A stretch of DNA of 64,000 nt, taken from the NCBI GenBank assembly GCA_963696525.1, contig CAVOKO010000008.1, forward strand, positions 1 to 64,000. The letters are read 5' to 3'. Shown piece by piece: positions 27,027-37,280 of this stretch. Each line of letters begins with the position of its first letter. Positions within the stretch are counted from its first letter, which is position 1. Origin of the DNA: CAWBRT01 sp963696525 (GTDB lineage Bacteria; Acidobacteriota; Terriglobia; Terriglobales; Acidobacteriaceae). The position numbers and the translations under genes were made by a program. Below the pieces are notes generated by a model. It saw nothing but the letters and a program-made list of their open reading frames with translations. It was not told where the DNA came from and searched no databases.

Positions 27027-28568
27027 TCAGGAAACGTCGCGTCGTTGTGGGCAGGGATAGTCCAGGCGATAATGTGCGCCGCGGCTTTCCTCGCGCGCCA
27101 GGGCAGCGCGGGCGATCAGTTGGGCGACGGCAGACAACGTTGTGGGCCTCCCATTCGCGACGGCAGAGGGCTTCCGGCAGTTGGGCTTCGAATTCCTTCA
27201 AACGGGCGATGGCATCGCGCAGCCGTTTGCCTTCGCGCACGATTCCGACCTCGCGCCACATCAGATCGCTGCAGCGCGGAAATTTTGCTTTCGAGAGCCG
27301 GATCTACGAGACCCTGGCCGCCATTGGCCGACTTCTTACCCTTGCCGGTGGAGGAGGCTTTGGCGTGCTTCACCAGGGTGCTTCGCCGCCCATGTAGCTG
27401 GCGGCGCGGGCGCCGTAGACGAGGCCTTCGAGCAGGGAATTGCTGGCCAGGCGGTTGGCGCCGTGGACCCCGGTGCAGGCAGCTTCGCCGGCGGCATAAC
27501 AGTCCGGGAAGCGAAGTGCGGCCGCAGAGATCGGTGCGAATGCCGCCCATCGCGTAGTGGGCCGCAGGACGGATCGGCACGATGATCCGTCGCAAGATCG
27601 ATGTTGTATTGCAGGCAGGTGCTGTAAATGCGCGGGAATCGCTTCTTCAGGCGTTCGCCATTGAGGTGCGTGAGATCAAGATAGACGACCGGCTCGGGCT
27701 GCTTGGAGAACTTCCAACTCGTGGGCGATGGCGCGGGCGACGATATCACGCGGAGCCAGCTCCGCCATGTCATGGTACTTGGGCATGAAACGGCTCGAGA
27801 TTGGCGTTGCGCAGATAAGCGCCTTCGCCGCGCAGCGCTTCGGAGAGCAGAAAGCGCGGCGCGTTTTTCAAATAAAGAGCGGTCGGATGGAATTGAATAA
27901 ATTCCATGTCGCTGATTTCGGCGCCGGCGCGAAAGGCCATGGCGACGCCATCGCCCGTAGCAACTCCGGGGTTGGTGGTATTGGCATAGACTTGGCCCAT
28001 GCCGCCGGTGGCGAGCATGACGGCTGCCGCGGCGATTTGTTCCGGTTCGCCGTTCTCGTTCAGCAGATGAATGCCGGCGACGCGGTCCGTCTTCGATCCA
28101 GAGGCCGGTGGCAAAGCCGAATTCACGAAATGAAATGTGCTTGAGAGAGGCGGCGCGATGATAGAGGGCGCGGCCGATTTCGCGTCCGGTGGAATCGCCG
28201 TTGGCGTGCAGCACGCGGTCGCGGCTGTGCGCGCCCTCGCGGGTGAAGGAGAGCTTGGTGCCTTGCTTATCGAACTGCGTGCCCCACTTGATCAGTTCCT
28301 CGATGCGCAGCGGGCCTTCCTCGACGAGGATGCGCGCCGCGTCGCTGTTGCAGAGGCCGTCGCCGGCAACCAGCGTGTCCTGCAAGTGCAGGCAGATCTC
28401 GTCCTCGTCGCTGAGCGCGACAGCGATGCCGCCCTGGGCGTACTGCGTGTTCGATTCGCTGAGTTCGAGCTTGGCCAGACAGAGCACGCGCCCATAGGCC
28501 GCCAGCTCAATGGCAGCCCGCATGCCGGCGATGCCGGCGCCCACGACAATGAAATCCGTTTCCTGCAC
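27027..28568 (-). CDS. nadB: L-aspartate oxidase NadB, split by several frameshifts
   Basis: First enzyme of de novo NAD synthesis: oxidises L-aspartate to iminoaspartate with FAD. Fragments in all three minus frames join into one protein: FAD-binding VVGAGIAGMRAAIELA, SNTQYAQGGIAV, GDGLCNSDAARIL, LATGGMGQVYANTTNPGVATGDG, MEFIQFHPTALY, PRFLLSEALRGEGAYLRN, HYAMGGIRTD, ANRLASNSLLEGLV and the C-terminal MWREVGIVREG. At least six frameshifts lie between about 28100 and 27110. The total length (514 codons) is normal for NadB (about 540). All family motifs are intact once frames are joined, so the breaks are probably sequencing errors. It is divergent from aroB across 97 bases. Confidence 0.88.
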
Positions 28569-28665
28569 GAGTCCTCACTTCACCTTATGCAGGCAAATAT
28601 ATCATTGCAGCAGCGCACAATCGAACAACTTCGTGCAATCGGCGAGGCTGCGCTAGAATAATTAC

Positions 28666-29764
28666 TTGATACGCGTAAGCATCAATACGATTCGCAGGCC
28701 CTATGAAGCCCTGATCGAGCAGGCGGTGGTGCGCTCGGCCGGGACTTATATACGGGAGCTGATGCCGAATGCAGGCCGGTTGTTCACGATCACCGTGGCT
28801 CCGGTTCGCAAGCATTACGGCAAGACTTCTGGCGCAATCGTTTGCGGCGGCGAAGCTGGAGAACGTCTTCGTCGAGATGCCCAACGGAGAGCGTTACAAG
28901 ACGCTGGCAACGGTGGAGGAGCTGGGCAGCCGGCTGGTGAAGCTGGGGGCCGACCGGGGCTCCACGCTGGTGACGCTGGGCGGAGGCGTGGTGGGAGACG
29001 TGGGGGGATTCCTCGCATCGATCTATATGCGAGGAATCGATTTCATTCAGATCCCCACGACTTTCCTGGCGCAGATCGATTCCTCCGTCGGCGGCAAGAC
29101 GGGGGTGAACCTGGCGCTCGGGAAAAACTTGCTGGGGACCTTCAAACAGCCTTCGCTGGTGCTGGTCGATCCCGAAGTGCTACTGACCTTGCCCGACCGG
29201 GAATTCAGTTCAGGGTTGTTCGAGGCGCTGAAGACCGGGATCATCCGCAATCCGCGTATTTTCGATTTCATGGAGGAAAACCGGGAGCGTATCCTGCGGC
29301 GCGATCCGGGCACGATGGAGTGGCTGATCGCCGAGTGCGTGCGGGTGAAGGCGAGCGTGGTCGGCGAGGACGAGGAAGAGCACGGCCTGCGAAAGATTCT
29401 GAATTTCGGCCACACCATTGCGCACGCCCTGGAAGCGGAAACCAGTTACCGGCATTTCCTGCACGGAGAAGCGGTGGCGTGGGGGATGGTCGCGGCCACC
29501 ATGATTTCGGCCGGCATGCAGAAAACCGATTCGAAGACGGCGCAAAGAATCATCGGCTCAATTCTGGCGTACGCGCCTCTGCCCAAGGTCGACGTGAAGC
29601 CGCGCAACATTCTTCGCCGTTTGACCCGCGACAAAAAAGTCATCAGCGGCAAAATTCAGTGGGTGTTGCCGCTGGAGATCGGCAAGGCGGAGTTTGTGAC
29701 GGATGCGCCCGAGCGCGCAATCGTGCAGGCGATTGAAGAACTTCGCTACCTGTCGCAAGCCTGA
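28666..29764 (+). CDS. aroB: 3-dehydroquinate synthase AroB, one frameshift
   Basis: Second step of the shikimate pathway: converts DAHP to 3-dehydroquinate using NAD and a metal. The N-terminal fragment (RRPYEALIEQAVVRSAGTYIRE) continues after a frameshift near 28825 into VTLGGGVVGDVGGFLASIYMRGIDFIQIPTTFLAQIDSSVGGKTGVN, the NAD and substrate-binding core, then FGHTIAHALE and HGEAVAWGM, which carry the metal-binding histidines. The start is uncertain: a TTG at 28666 with no clear ribosome binding site gives the expected N-terminus. Its length is normal after repair of one base. Likely first gene of an aroB-menG unit. Confidence 0.9.
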
Positions 29765-29782
29765 ACGAACCGGAATCCCACC

Positions 29783-30533
29783 ATGCCAGAGCAAGAACCA
29801 ATCCTCGGGCGCGCGTACCGCCGAGGCGCAGGACGAGCAGGCCGCCGCCACGCGGTGCGCGAGATGTTCAGCGCCATCGCGCCGCGCTACGACTTGCTGA
29901 ATCACGTGCTCTCGCTGAACACGGACCGCTATTGGTGGTGGCGGGCAGCGCGCAGTTTTCGGCATATCCTGCGGCGTCCGGGCGACGGCCGTGCTGGATC
30001 TGTGCTGCGGCACCGGCGACATGAGTCTGGCGCTTTATAAAGGCGCGGCTGCGGGGGTGAAAATCGTGGGCGCGGATTTCTCGCCGGCGATGCTGGAGCG
30101 GGCGCGGCGAAAGGGCGCGGGCGTGCCGCTGGAGTGGGTCGAGGCGGACGCGCTGGCACTGCCGTTCGCCGCTGGCAGCTTCGAGCTGGTGGTCTCCGCT
30201 TTCGGCTTTCGCAATCTCGCCAACTACGATCATGGGCTGGTCGAGATTTGCCGGGTGCTGAAAAGCGGCGGCGAAATTGGCATTCTCGATTTCGGCGAGC
30301 CGCGAGGCCTGATCGGCAAACTCTACCGCTTTTATTTTCGCCATGTACTGCCTCGACTGGGGACAATCATCTCAGGGGTTCGCGGCCCTTACGCTTATCT
30401 GCCGGCCTCGGTCGCGCGCTTTCCCGAGCCGGAGGAAATGCTGGAGCGCATGCGGCAGGCGGGATTTGAGCGCGCCGAGTATACTCCCTACACGTTCGGC
30501 ATCGCCGGACTCTATCGGGCGGTGAAGCGCTGA
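29783..30533 (+). CDS. Demethylmenaquinone methyltransferase (MenG/UbiE), frameshifted
   Basis: SAM-dependent C-methyltransferase of the menaquinone/ubiquinone pathway. After joining frames: REMFSAIAPRYDLLNHVLSLNTDRYWW (UbiE signature 1), VLDLCCGTGDMSLAL (SAM motif I), VEADALALPFAAGSFELVVSAFGFRN (motif II) and GLYRAVKR at the end. Breaks are near 29810, 29860 and 29985. It begins 18 bases after the aroB stop. Acidobacteriota normally use menaquinone, so the MenG reaction is the more likely one. Confidence 0.88.
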
Positions 30534-30548
30534 CGGGCTGCCGCGATA

Positions 30549-30675
30549 CCCCACATTAGCCAGCTACGGGCAAATGTGGGCTACCAACCAGCTCTTCGAT
30601 CCCACATCTGCTGACTACGGCAGATATGGGGTGCCAACCCGAACTCTTAGATCCTTCGCTGCGCTCAGGATGACA
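30549..30675. repeat. Repeat block: R2, R1 and R4 in a row
   Basis: R2 hairpin 30549-30584 (CCCCACATTAGCC...GGGCAAATGTGGG), R1 hairpin 30601-30634, R4 unit 30650-30675. It fills the space between menG and the CDF gene. Confidence 0.82.
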
Positions 30676-30823
30676 TCCGAAAGAGAACAAGCAGCCACCT
30701 TTCAAGTAACGGTTCATCCGTTTTATGCACTCCACTAGCGGCGTCCGATTTGCGGCCTCGGCATCCGCCGTGGCAGAGTAAGCTCACGGGTATTTGAACA
30801 ATTTTTGTCCGAAGCTGAACCGA

Positions 30824-32250
30824 ATGGCAGAGCCAGCACTCAACGCGGAGACCATGCGCGCGGAAAAGCGCGGAGTTGCGCGCAATTCCGTTTTTGCCGC
30901 CGTGCTGATCACGTCTTTCAAGTTCGTCGCGGGATTTTCCACGGGAAGCCTGGGCATTCTCTCCGAAGCGCTGCACTCCAGCCTCGACTTGGTGGCTGCC
31001 ATCGTTACCCTGCTGTCGGTGCGGGTGAGCGACAAGCCCGCCGATGCCGACCACCAGTACGGCCACGGCAAAGTCGAGAGTTTTTCCGCCTTTATCGAGA
31101 CGGGCCTGCTGCTGCTCACCTGCGTCTGGATCGTCTATGAGGCTTTCAAGAGGCTGTTCCTGCGCACGGTTGAGATTGAACCGAGCCTGGTGGCCGTGGC
31201 GGTGATGCTGTTTTCGATCGGGATCGATTTCTGGCGCTCGCGCGCGTTGAAGATCGTCGCCGACAAGTACGACAGTCAGGCCTTGAAGGCCGACGCGCTG
31301 CATTTCAGAACCGACATCTGGTCGAGCGCCGTCGTCATCCTCGGGCTGTTTCTGGTGTGGCTGGCCCGCATGCGCAAGTTGAATTGGCTGTTCAAGGCCG
31401 ATCCGATCGCGGCGCTGTTCGTGGCGGTGATTGTCGTGCACGTGAGCTGGCGGCTGGCCAGGCAGACGGTCGACGCATTGCTGGACGGCGCGCCGCACGG
31501 CGTCCGGACGCGGATCATGGACTCGGTCCATCACCTGCCCGGAGTGTCTGGAGGTTGACCGGGTTCGGATCACGGAGCGCGGGCAGCCGTTACTTTGTCG
31601 ATCTGGCGATCGGACTGGGCAGAAACGTGACTTTCCAGGCATCGGAGCAGGTCGCGCACAGGGTCACGGAAACGGTTCGCCAGATCCTGCCGGGGGCCGA
31701 CGTGGTGGTGAACACGGTTTCCCGGGCTGGGCGCTGGGAAAACATTTTCGATCGCATCCGCGCCGCCGCCCTGCGCAATAACCTGACGGTGCACGACATC
31801 AGCGTGCAGGATCTTGACGGCAAGCAGCACGTCGAACTGCACGTCGAACTCGACGAGAAGCTCACGCTGATGGCGGCGCACGAACGGGTGACCGTGCTCG
31901 AAAGCGATATACGGTCGTCGGTGCCGGAAATCTCGTCGATTTTGACGCACATCGAAAGCGAGCCGGCAACGGTCGAAACCAGCAACGAAATGGTGCGTGA
32001 TTTGCGCCTCGAAGCGCGTCTGAAAGCGATTGGAGGGCAGTTTCCGGAGGTGGTGGACGTTCACGAGATTTTGCTGAAGCGGGTGCGCGATCACCTGTTC
32101 CTCTCCTGTCACGTCACCATGCAGGACAAACTGCCGCTCTCTCGCGTCCACGATGTGCAGACGGCGCTGGAGATCCGCTTTAAGACCGCGGCGCCGCAAT
32201 TGTTCAGAGTGCTGATTCATCCCGAGCCGCAGACCGATAATCGCCGTTAG
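30824..32250 (+). CDS. Cation diffusion facilitator (CDF) metal exporter, one frameshift
   Basis: The N-terminal part has the CDF membrane domain: NSVFAAVLITSFKFVAG, then TGSLGILSEALHSSLDLVA with the metal-site pattern H-x3-D, DADHQYGHGKVES, and ALHFRTDIWSSA in TM5 carrying a second H-x3-D pair. The frame breaks near 31548 and continues as SRYFVDLAIGLGRNVTFQASEQVAHRVTETV, the cytosolic CDF dimerisation domain, followed by an additional domain of about 120 residues with a second similar ferredoxin-like segment (DVHEILLKRVRDHLFLSCHVTM). Exports Zn, Fe or Mn from the cytoplasm in exchange for protons; the metal is not predictable by eye. ATG 30824 is used; TTG 30794 is an alternative. Confidence 0.85.
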
Positions 32251-32521
32251 CAGGGCTGCTGAAAAACGCGCCGAAGCAACAAGCGAGGCGCTCCGGAAGA
32301 GGTGCTACGGAATGTGTGAGCAGTTCCGGAGAAGGCGCAGCCAAGCGCAGCCGGGAAAGAATGCATGGACCCTCACGCCGCGCAAACAACACGCGGCTCA
32401 GGGTGACACGCTCAACTATTTGCGGCCAGGGTATAGCAACTCTGGTTGTGCTCTAGCCACAGAGCACGCGCGTAATTGCTTGTGTGTTCAGCTCGGAGCA
32501 AGGCTGTTTTTCCGCAGCCTG
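32251..32521. mobile_element. R6 MITE-like element with inverted ends
   Basis: The left end CAGGGCTGCTGAAAAACGCG and right end CTGTTTTTCCGCAGCCTG are inverted repeats. The first 40 bases reappear, inverted, at 43581-43622. An internal part (about 32320-32440: GCAGTTCC.GAGAAGGCG...ACCCTCACG...CTCAGGGTGACAC) recurs at 35712-35835. There is no open frame, so it is a non-autonomous element or its remnant. Confidence 0.6.
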
Positions 32522-32583
32522 CCAGGGGATTGATTGTCAAAGCAGAAAGACCAAGGCAACTGCAAAGTGATCGAAGAGGAGGC

Positions 32584-33580
32584 ATGCGCGGGCCGCGGTC
32601 GGCAGCCGGCGGCGAAGTCTCGTCAATCGAGCGAAGGGCTACCTGTGCGTGGCCTCGGCAGCCCTGTTCTGGGGAATCTCGGCGTCGATGGGCAGGGCGG
32701 TTTTTACCGGGCGTTTGAAGATTGCGGGCCGGGCGGTGGGCTTCATAGCGCCGATGATGCTGGCGCAGAGCCGCACCACGTTTTCGTTTCTGATCCTGAT
32801 GGCGGTACTGCTGTCGGTGCGCGGACGGCGAGGCGTGGCGCTGCCGCCGCGAGCCATCCTGCGCTGCATGGCACTGGGAATTTTCGGCATTGCAACTCGA
32901 ATTTTTTTTACTATTTCGCCATCGAGAAGACCACCGTGGCGACGGCCATCATCCTCGAATACGTGGCCGCGCCGGTGCTGGTGCTGCTTTACATGCTGGC
33001 GCGGCGGCGGCAGAGGGCAACCGTGGTTCGCATCCTGGGGGTGGCGCTGGCGGTGATCGGAAGCGTGCTGGCGATTGGCGTAGTGGCCGCGACGGCACGC
33101 TTTCCGTGGTTCGCGGTGGGCATCGGGCGTTTGAAATTTCAAGGGCTGGGAGTGTTATCGGCGCTGCTGGCTGCCGCGGGATTCGCCTTCTGGAATGTCT
33201 ACGGCGGAAGCCTCGTCGAGGGGGCCGACCGCTGGCGGGTCATCGTATGGGCGATGTTTGGCGCCGCCCTGGGATGGATTCTGATCAACCCGCCAGCCAG
33301 GATTATCGCGGCCCACTATGAGCCGCAGCAGTGGCTGTTCCTGCTGATCTTCGCCATATCATCCTCGCTGATTCCGTTTTCGCTGTATCTGTGGGGACTG
33401 GTGCATCTGGACCCAACGCGGGCCATCGTGACCAGTTGCTTGGAGCCGGTATTTGCCGTCATCATTGCCGCCGTGGCGCTGGGCGAAAGCGTAAATTCCA
33501 TCCAGATCCTCGGCATCGCCGTGACCCTGACGGCAACCGTGCTAGTGCAGATTCCGGAGCGGACGACAACCCCACATTAG
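32584..33580 (+). CDS. EamA/DMT-family permease, frameshifted
   Basis: The N-terminal half reads KGYLCVASAALFWGISASMGRAVFTG ... RCMALGIFGIATR in one frame; after a frameshift near 32905 (poly-T stretch) it continues NFFYYFAIEKTTVATAIILEYVAAPVLVLLYML ... SSSLIPFSLYLWGLVHLDPTRAIVTSCLEPVFAVIIAAVALGE, the two EamA repeats with about ten hydrophobic helices. DMT permeases export amino acids, nucleotide-sugar-like compounds or other metabolites; the substrate is unknown. The start is uncertain: ATG 32584 is followed by another probable frameshift before residue 20. It lies directly after the R6 element. Confidence 0.75.
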
Positions 33581-33762
33581 CTTGGCCTGCGGCTTCGCAA
33601 ATGTGGCTAGCAGCGAAGAAACGGTACCAAGACAAACTACCCCACATCTGCCAAAAGCGGGCAGATATGGGGCACCAAACCAGGAAAAGCAGATCCTTCG
33701 CTGCGCTCAGGATGACGGAACAGCCTCGCCGGGAACTTCGACGCGGGCAAACATGGGGCACC
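33571..33762. repeat. Repeat block: R2, R1, R4, degenerate R7/R2
   Basis: R2 33571-33607, overlapping the last codons and the stop of the DMT gene; R1 33641-33676; R4 33691-33717; right half of an R7-containing R2 at 33721-33762 (GCCTCGCCGGGAAC...GGGCAAACATGGGGCACC). No gene here. Confidence 0.8.
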
Positions 33763-33798
33763 CGGCCATTGTCGCGAAGCGCGAATCCACGGAGCAGG

Positions 33799-34122
33799 CT
33801 ACTTTGCTTTCAAGGTCCGGATGTACTTCAGCATCGCATCCAGACCTTTGTCGCCGAGCGCGGGGCCATACGCCGGCATCTTGCCTTTGCCTTTAGCGAG
33901 CGCATTGCGGATCTGGCCATCGCTCTGGCCTTGAACGCCGGGGGCGGTGAGATCGGCGGCCTGTAGCGTCTTGCCCGCGGGGGTTTGCGAGCGGCCATCG
34001 GCGCCATGGCACAGAACGCAGTTCTTGGCGAAGACCGTCTTGGCATCGGTCAGGTCCTGCGCGAAAGCAAGCAGAGAGCCGGCAAGCAGGACAATGGCGA
34101 ACCATGAGGTTTTCTTTTTCAT
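33799..34122 (-). CDS. Small monohaem cytochrome c
   Basis: 107 residues with a signal peptide (KKKTSWFAIVLLAGSLLAFAQ) and one haem site CVLCH at about 35-39. KGKMPAYG supplies the probable Met axial ligand, and the C-terminal helix LDAMLKYIRTLK closes the class I fold. A short cytochrome of the c6/c553 type for periplasmic electron transfer; its partner is unknown. A paralogue lies 129 bases upstream on the same strand. Confidence 0.9.
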   Translation of the reverse strand: MKKKTSWFAIVLLAGSLLAFAQDLTDAKTVFAKNCVLCHGADGRSQTPAGKTLQAADLTAPGVQGQSDGQIRNALAKGKGKMPAYGPALGDKGLDAMLKYIRTLKAK

Positions 34123-34251
34123 CGCTTCAGGAACCTCGATTCTCGATCAAAAAAGGGACAAGTCGGCTTGTCCCCGCAAAGCTCCGGCACGCACAACCAC
34201 GGCGCGTGTCGGGCCGATGCGCTCCGGCAAAGACAATTTATGAAATAGACC

Positions 34252-34563
34252 CTATTTCAGGGTGCGGATGAACTTTACAACGTCGCTTGCCTGGGCGTCG
34301 GTAATCTTCTGCGCCGGCATTTTGCCCTTGCCCTTGAGGATGGCGTCCTTCAACTGGGCGTCACTCTGGCCCTGAACGGCGGGAGACGCCAGGGAGCCAG
34401 CCCCCATGTTCTTAGCCATCGGAGTCTGACCCTTTCCATCGGGGCCATGACACATGGCGCATTTCTGCTTGAAAAGATCGGCGCCACTTTGGGCCGACAC
34501 TGGCTGAACCACCATCAGGCACAATACGGCCAACACAAGTACATAAACCATGCCACGAGACAT
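34252..34563 (-). CDS. Small monohaem cytochrome c, paralogue of the adjacent gene
   Basis: 103 residues: signal peptide ending SAQ, haem site CAMCH, and KGKMPAQ with the Met ligand. It aligns end to end with the neighbour (GADGRSQTP versus GPDGKGQTP; GVQGQSDGQI versus AVQGQSDAQL; KYIRTLK versus KFIRTLK), so the pair arose by tandem duplication. GGAGG lies seven bases before the ATG. Probably a diffusible periplasmic electron carrier. Confidence 0.9.
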   Translation of the reverse strand: MSRGMVYVLVLAVLCLMVVQPVSAQSGADLFKQKCAMCHGPDGKGQTPMAKNMGAGSLASPAVQGQSDAQLKDAILKGKGKMPAQKITDAQASDVVKFIRTLK

Positions 34564-34711
34564 GAGAGATCCTCCTTGAATTAGCTGGGAAAAACCACCT
34601 CACCCCAGCGGAATGGGATGATAACAAAAATCGGCGGGCTTCGTCAGGCGGCGGTGGAAATGACGCGGTGGTTAGATTCGGGGCGCGCGTGCTGCGACGA
34701 GGAACGAAAAG

Positions 34712-34742
34712 CCCCACCCAAGCTTCGCTTGAATGGGGCACC
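34712..34742. repeat. Hairpin repeat R3
   Basis: CCCCACCCAAGCTTCGCTTGAATGGGGC: arms complementary around a TCG-type loop. It adjoins the last bases of ribF. Confidence 0.75.
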
Positions 34743-34743
34743 C

Positions 34744-35697
34744 TCAGCTCAATCGGCTCAAATTTGCCAGCAGCGCAAAGAAGCGGCGGGCGCGGTGCAC
34801 GTCCCGGCCGATCTGGTCGCGCAGGGCATCGACCGAAGGAAATTTAATCTCATCGCGAAGGCGCTTGAGAAAAGTGAGTTCGACGTTGGTTTCGACGGTC
34901 AACTCGATGGGATGAAAATTCAGAATATGGCTTTCGATGGCGAAGGAATCGGGGCCGAAGGTGGGACGGTTGCCGACGTTGGTCACGGCATTGAAGCATT
35001 CACCGGAGAGCGCGATTTGAGTGATGTAAACCCCGTGCTTGGGAACCAGCTCGTCGTAGCGGCTGAGATTGACCGTGGGCACGGTGTACTTGTGTCCGTA
35101 GCCGCGTCCGCGTCCGGGAGTGGAGTAGATGCGGAAAGGGCGTCCCAGCAGATGGCGCGCGGGCGCAAGCTCGCCGGCCGCGATCAGGTCGCGCACCTGG
35201 CTGGAGGAAGCCACATATCCTCGTACCTGCAAGGCGTCATAGGCACGCACCGTGAAGCCGAGACGGGTGCCGTATTCGCGCAGACGGTCGAGGTCGCCTT
35301 CGGCGCGATGTCCGAAGCGGAAGTTGAAGCCTTCGTGAACCTCGACGGCGTGGAGCGCGCTGGAAATGATCTGCTCGGCGAATTCGAAGGGAGGCATGGT
35401 CGAAAGATCGCGGGTGAAAGGCAGAATCACCACCGCGTCGAGACCGGTTTCCTCAAGCAGCCGCAATTTGTACGGCATGGGGGTAATCAGCGGCGGCGCT
35501 TCGCGGGGACGCAGAATGCGGATCGGATGGGGATCGAAGGTGAGCACGACGGAGCGGGCCTGTAGCTGCTTGGCGCGCTCGACGATTTGCTTGAGGATCT
35601 GGCGATGGCCCAGGTGCAGCCCGTCATAGTTGCCGACGGTGAGGACGGTCGGTCCAAAATCGCGGGGAATCTGATCGAGTTTTTGAAAAACTTTCAT
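34744..35697 (-). CDS. ribF: Bifunctional riboflavin kinase / FAD synthetase RibF
   Basis: 317 residues from ATG 35697 (MKVFQKLDQIP); an ATG nine codons upstream is less likely. The N-terminal FAD synthetase (nucleotidyltransferase) has TVGNYDGLHLGHRQIL (the GNFDGxHxGH motif with Tyr for Phe) and VVLTFDPHP; VASSSQVRDLI closes it. The C-terminal riboflavin kinase has GRGYGHKYTVPTVNL (usual G-x-x-x-GFPTAN is altered to TVPTVN), GVY and NVGNRPTFG. Makes FMN and then FAD. Starts a minus-strand series upstream of the cytochromes, after the MBL hydrolase. Confidence 0.95.
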   Translation of the reverse strand: MKVFQKLDQIPRDFGPTVLTVGNYDGLHLGHRQILKQIVERAKQLQARSVVLTFDPHPIRILRPREAPPLITPMPYKLRLLEETGLDAVVILPFTRDLSTMPPFEFAEQIISSALHAVEVHEGFNFRFGHRAEGDLDRLREYGTRLGFTVRAYDALQVRGYVASSSQVRDLIAAGELAPARHLLGRPFRIYSTPGRGRGYGHKYTVPTVNLSRYDELVPKHGVYITQIALSGECFNAVTNVGNRPTFGPDSFAIESHILNFHPIELTVETNVELTFLKRLRDEIKFPSVDALRDQIGRDVHRARRFFALLANLSRLS

Positions 35698-35711
35698 GCG
35701 ATCGTGATGGC

Positions 35712-35835
35712 AGAGCAGTTCCACAGAAGGCGTAGCTCGCTCTTACAAGAGAAAAGCATAGACCCTCACGTCACCCCGCCAACGACGGGCGGCGCTCCTC
35801 AGGGTGACACATCCAACGATTTGCGGGACCGCTCC
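35712..35835. repeat. Second copy of the R6 internal segment
   Basis: GCAGAGCAGTTCCACAGAAG...GACCCTCACG...CCTCAGGGTGACACATCCAA...ATTTGCGG resembles 32320-32440. It lies between ribF and the MBL gene and lacks the CTGAAAAAC ends. Confidence 0.55.
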
Positions 35836-35858
35836 AGCCCTGCCGGCTTGGGGCGCGG

Positions 35859-36638
35859 TCACAGTTGGAACTCCAGACGCAGCCCGTCATGCGAGAGACG
35901 CACGTTGGGCGGAAGCCCGGCATTAGTCTCCCGGTGACCGAGATCGTGCGCAATATGGGTGAAAAAAGCGCGTTCGGGCCGCAGACGCTCGACCAGGCTG
36001 AGCGACTGCGCAACCGTCGAGTGCGTGGGATGCGGCTTGTGGCGCAGGGCGTCGAGAAAAAGGATATCGAGTGAGCCCAGCAGCGGAAAAGAACTTTCGG
36101 GAACTTCGCTGAAGTCGGTCAGGTAGGCGGCTGAACCGAAGCGATAGCCGAAGATCGGGGCCTCGCCGTGAATCACCGTTACCGGACAAAAGAGCGCGTC
36201 GAAGATCCGCACGGGGCCACTGATCTCGTGCAACTCGACTTGCGCCAAGCCGCCGAACTTATAGTCCTCGTCGAAGACGTAGCGGAAGACCGAGCGCAAG
36301 ACGCGCGCGGTGTCGGGACTAGCGTAAAGCGGGAGCTTGGGACCGCCGGTGCGGCGGGGATAGGTCAGAGGCCGGAGGTCGTCCAGTCCGAGAATATGGT
36401 CGGCATGTCCGTGGGTGTAGAGCACGGCATCGACGCGGTCGATGTGCTCGCGCAGGGCCTGCTGGCGGAAGTCTGGGGTGGTGTCGATGACCACCCGGTG
36501 GCCGCTCCACTCGACCATGACCGAGGGGCGGGTGCGCGAGTCATGGGGATCGGTTGAGCGGCAGACGGCACAGGCGCAGCCGATGGTCGGCACGCCCATG
36601 GAGGTTCCGCTTCCGAGCACGGTCAGGACGGCCTGCAT
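35859..36638 (-). CDS. PhnP-like metallo-beta-lactamase-fold hydrolase
   Basis: 259 residues. LGSGTSMGVPTIGCACAVC at the start is the PhnP-type glycine/cysteine segment; THGHADHILGLDDLRP supplies the HxHxDH metal site; VIHGE, YLTDFSE, FLDALRH and FFTHIAHDLGH supply the remaining metal ligands. PhnP-like enzymes hydrolyse cyclic phosphodiesters and related substrates; this stand-alone branch in Acidobacteriota has no assigned substrate. Its ATG overlaps the stop of the DUF1844 gene by one base (TAATG), so the two are translationally coupled. Confidence 0.88.
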   Translation of the reverse strand: MQAVLTVLGSGTSMGVPTIGCACAVCRSTDPHDSRTRPSVMVEWSGHRVVIDTTPDFRQQALREHIDRVDAVLYTHGHADHILGLDDLRPLTYPRRTGGPKLPLYASPDTARVLRSVFRYVFDEDYKFGGLAQVELHEISGPVRIFDALFCPVTVIHGEAPIFGYRFGSAAYLTDFSEVPESSFPLLGSLDILFLDALRHKPHPTHSTVAQSLSLVERLRPERAFFTHIAHDLGHRETNAGLPPNVRLSHDGLRLEFQL

Positions 36639-37255
36639 TATCGAAGTCTCGAGCCGGAGTCCGGTGGCACGCCGCCGGCCGGCGGACGGGTCAGCGCGTT
36701 GGTCACCTCGATGTAAGCCATGCGAAGCTCATACAAACAGTTGCTCAGCATGTGATCTTCCTGGGGCGTGAGATTGCCGCGCGTCTTTTCCGCGATCAGC
36801 GACAGGGTATCGATGGTCTGCCGCGCCCCGATCAGGTCGGCTGCCGGCGGTCCGCTCTGTTCGTGAACCAGGCCGAGTTGCATCAGCGCCGTCATGTAGA
36901 GCGAAGCGATGAACTTCTCGAAGGTAATCTCGAAGTCGGAGGTTCGGTGGCCCTGACCCTGGGAATCGAGTTCGCGCTGCAACTGCGAGTCGAATTGGCG
37001 CGACGATTGCTGATATTGATCCGCCTGCTGCTGGCGCTGGCGCGGGCTTGGCTCCGGATGGCTCGGCTCGGGATGGAGCGGTTCGGGCTGCGCGGCGACG
37101 GGAGGCGGCGGCGCTGGTTGAGCGGCTGGCGGCGGCTCAGGCTGCGTGCTTTCCTCGCTGGTTTCGGACGTGTCGGTTTGAGGCAGCGGCTCACCTTCGA
37201 TGGTGAACTTGCGCCTATCGGTAACGATGAATTCAGGCTCTTTTTCTTTTGGCAT
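36638..37255 (-). CDS. DUF1844-domain protein
   Basis: 205 residues. A Pro/Gln-rich, low-complexity stretch at about 30-90 (PPPAAQPAPPPPVAAQPE) precedes the DUF1844 domain at about 108-185 (FEKFIASLYMTALMQLGLVHE, IDTLSLIAEKTRGNLTPQE). Function unknown; the family is widespread and typically sits beside genes like the coupled MBL hydrolase. The start MPKEKEPEF is conserved in the family. Confidence 0.88.
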   Translation of the reverse strand: MPKEKEPEFIVTDRRKFTIEGEPLPQTDTSETSEESTQPEPPPAAQPAPPPPVAAQPEPLHPEPSHPEPSPRQRQQQADQYQQSSRQFDSQLQRELDSQGQGHRTSDFEITFEKFIASLYMTALMQLGLVHEQSGPPAADLIGARQTIDTLSLIAEKTRGNLTPQEDHMLSNCLYELRMAYIEVTNALTRPPAGGVPPDSGSRLR

Positions 37256-37280
37256 ATCGAATCAAATGTCGCATATCGAA

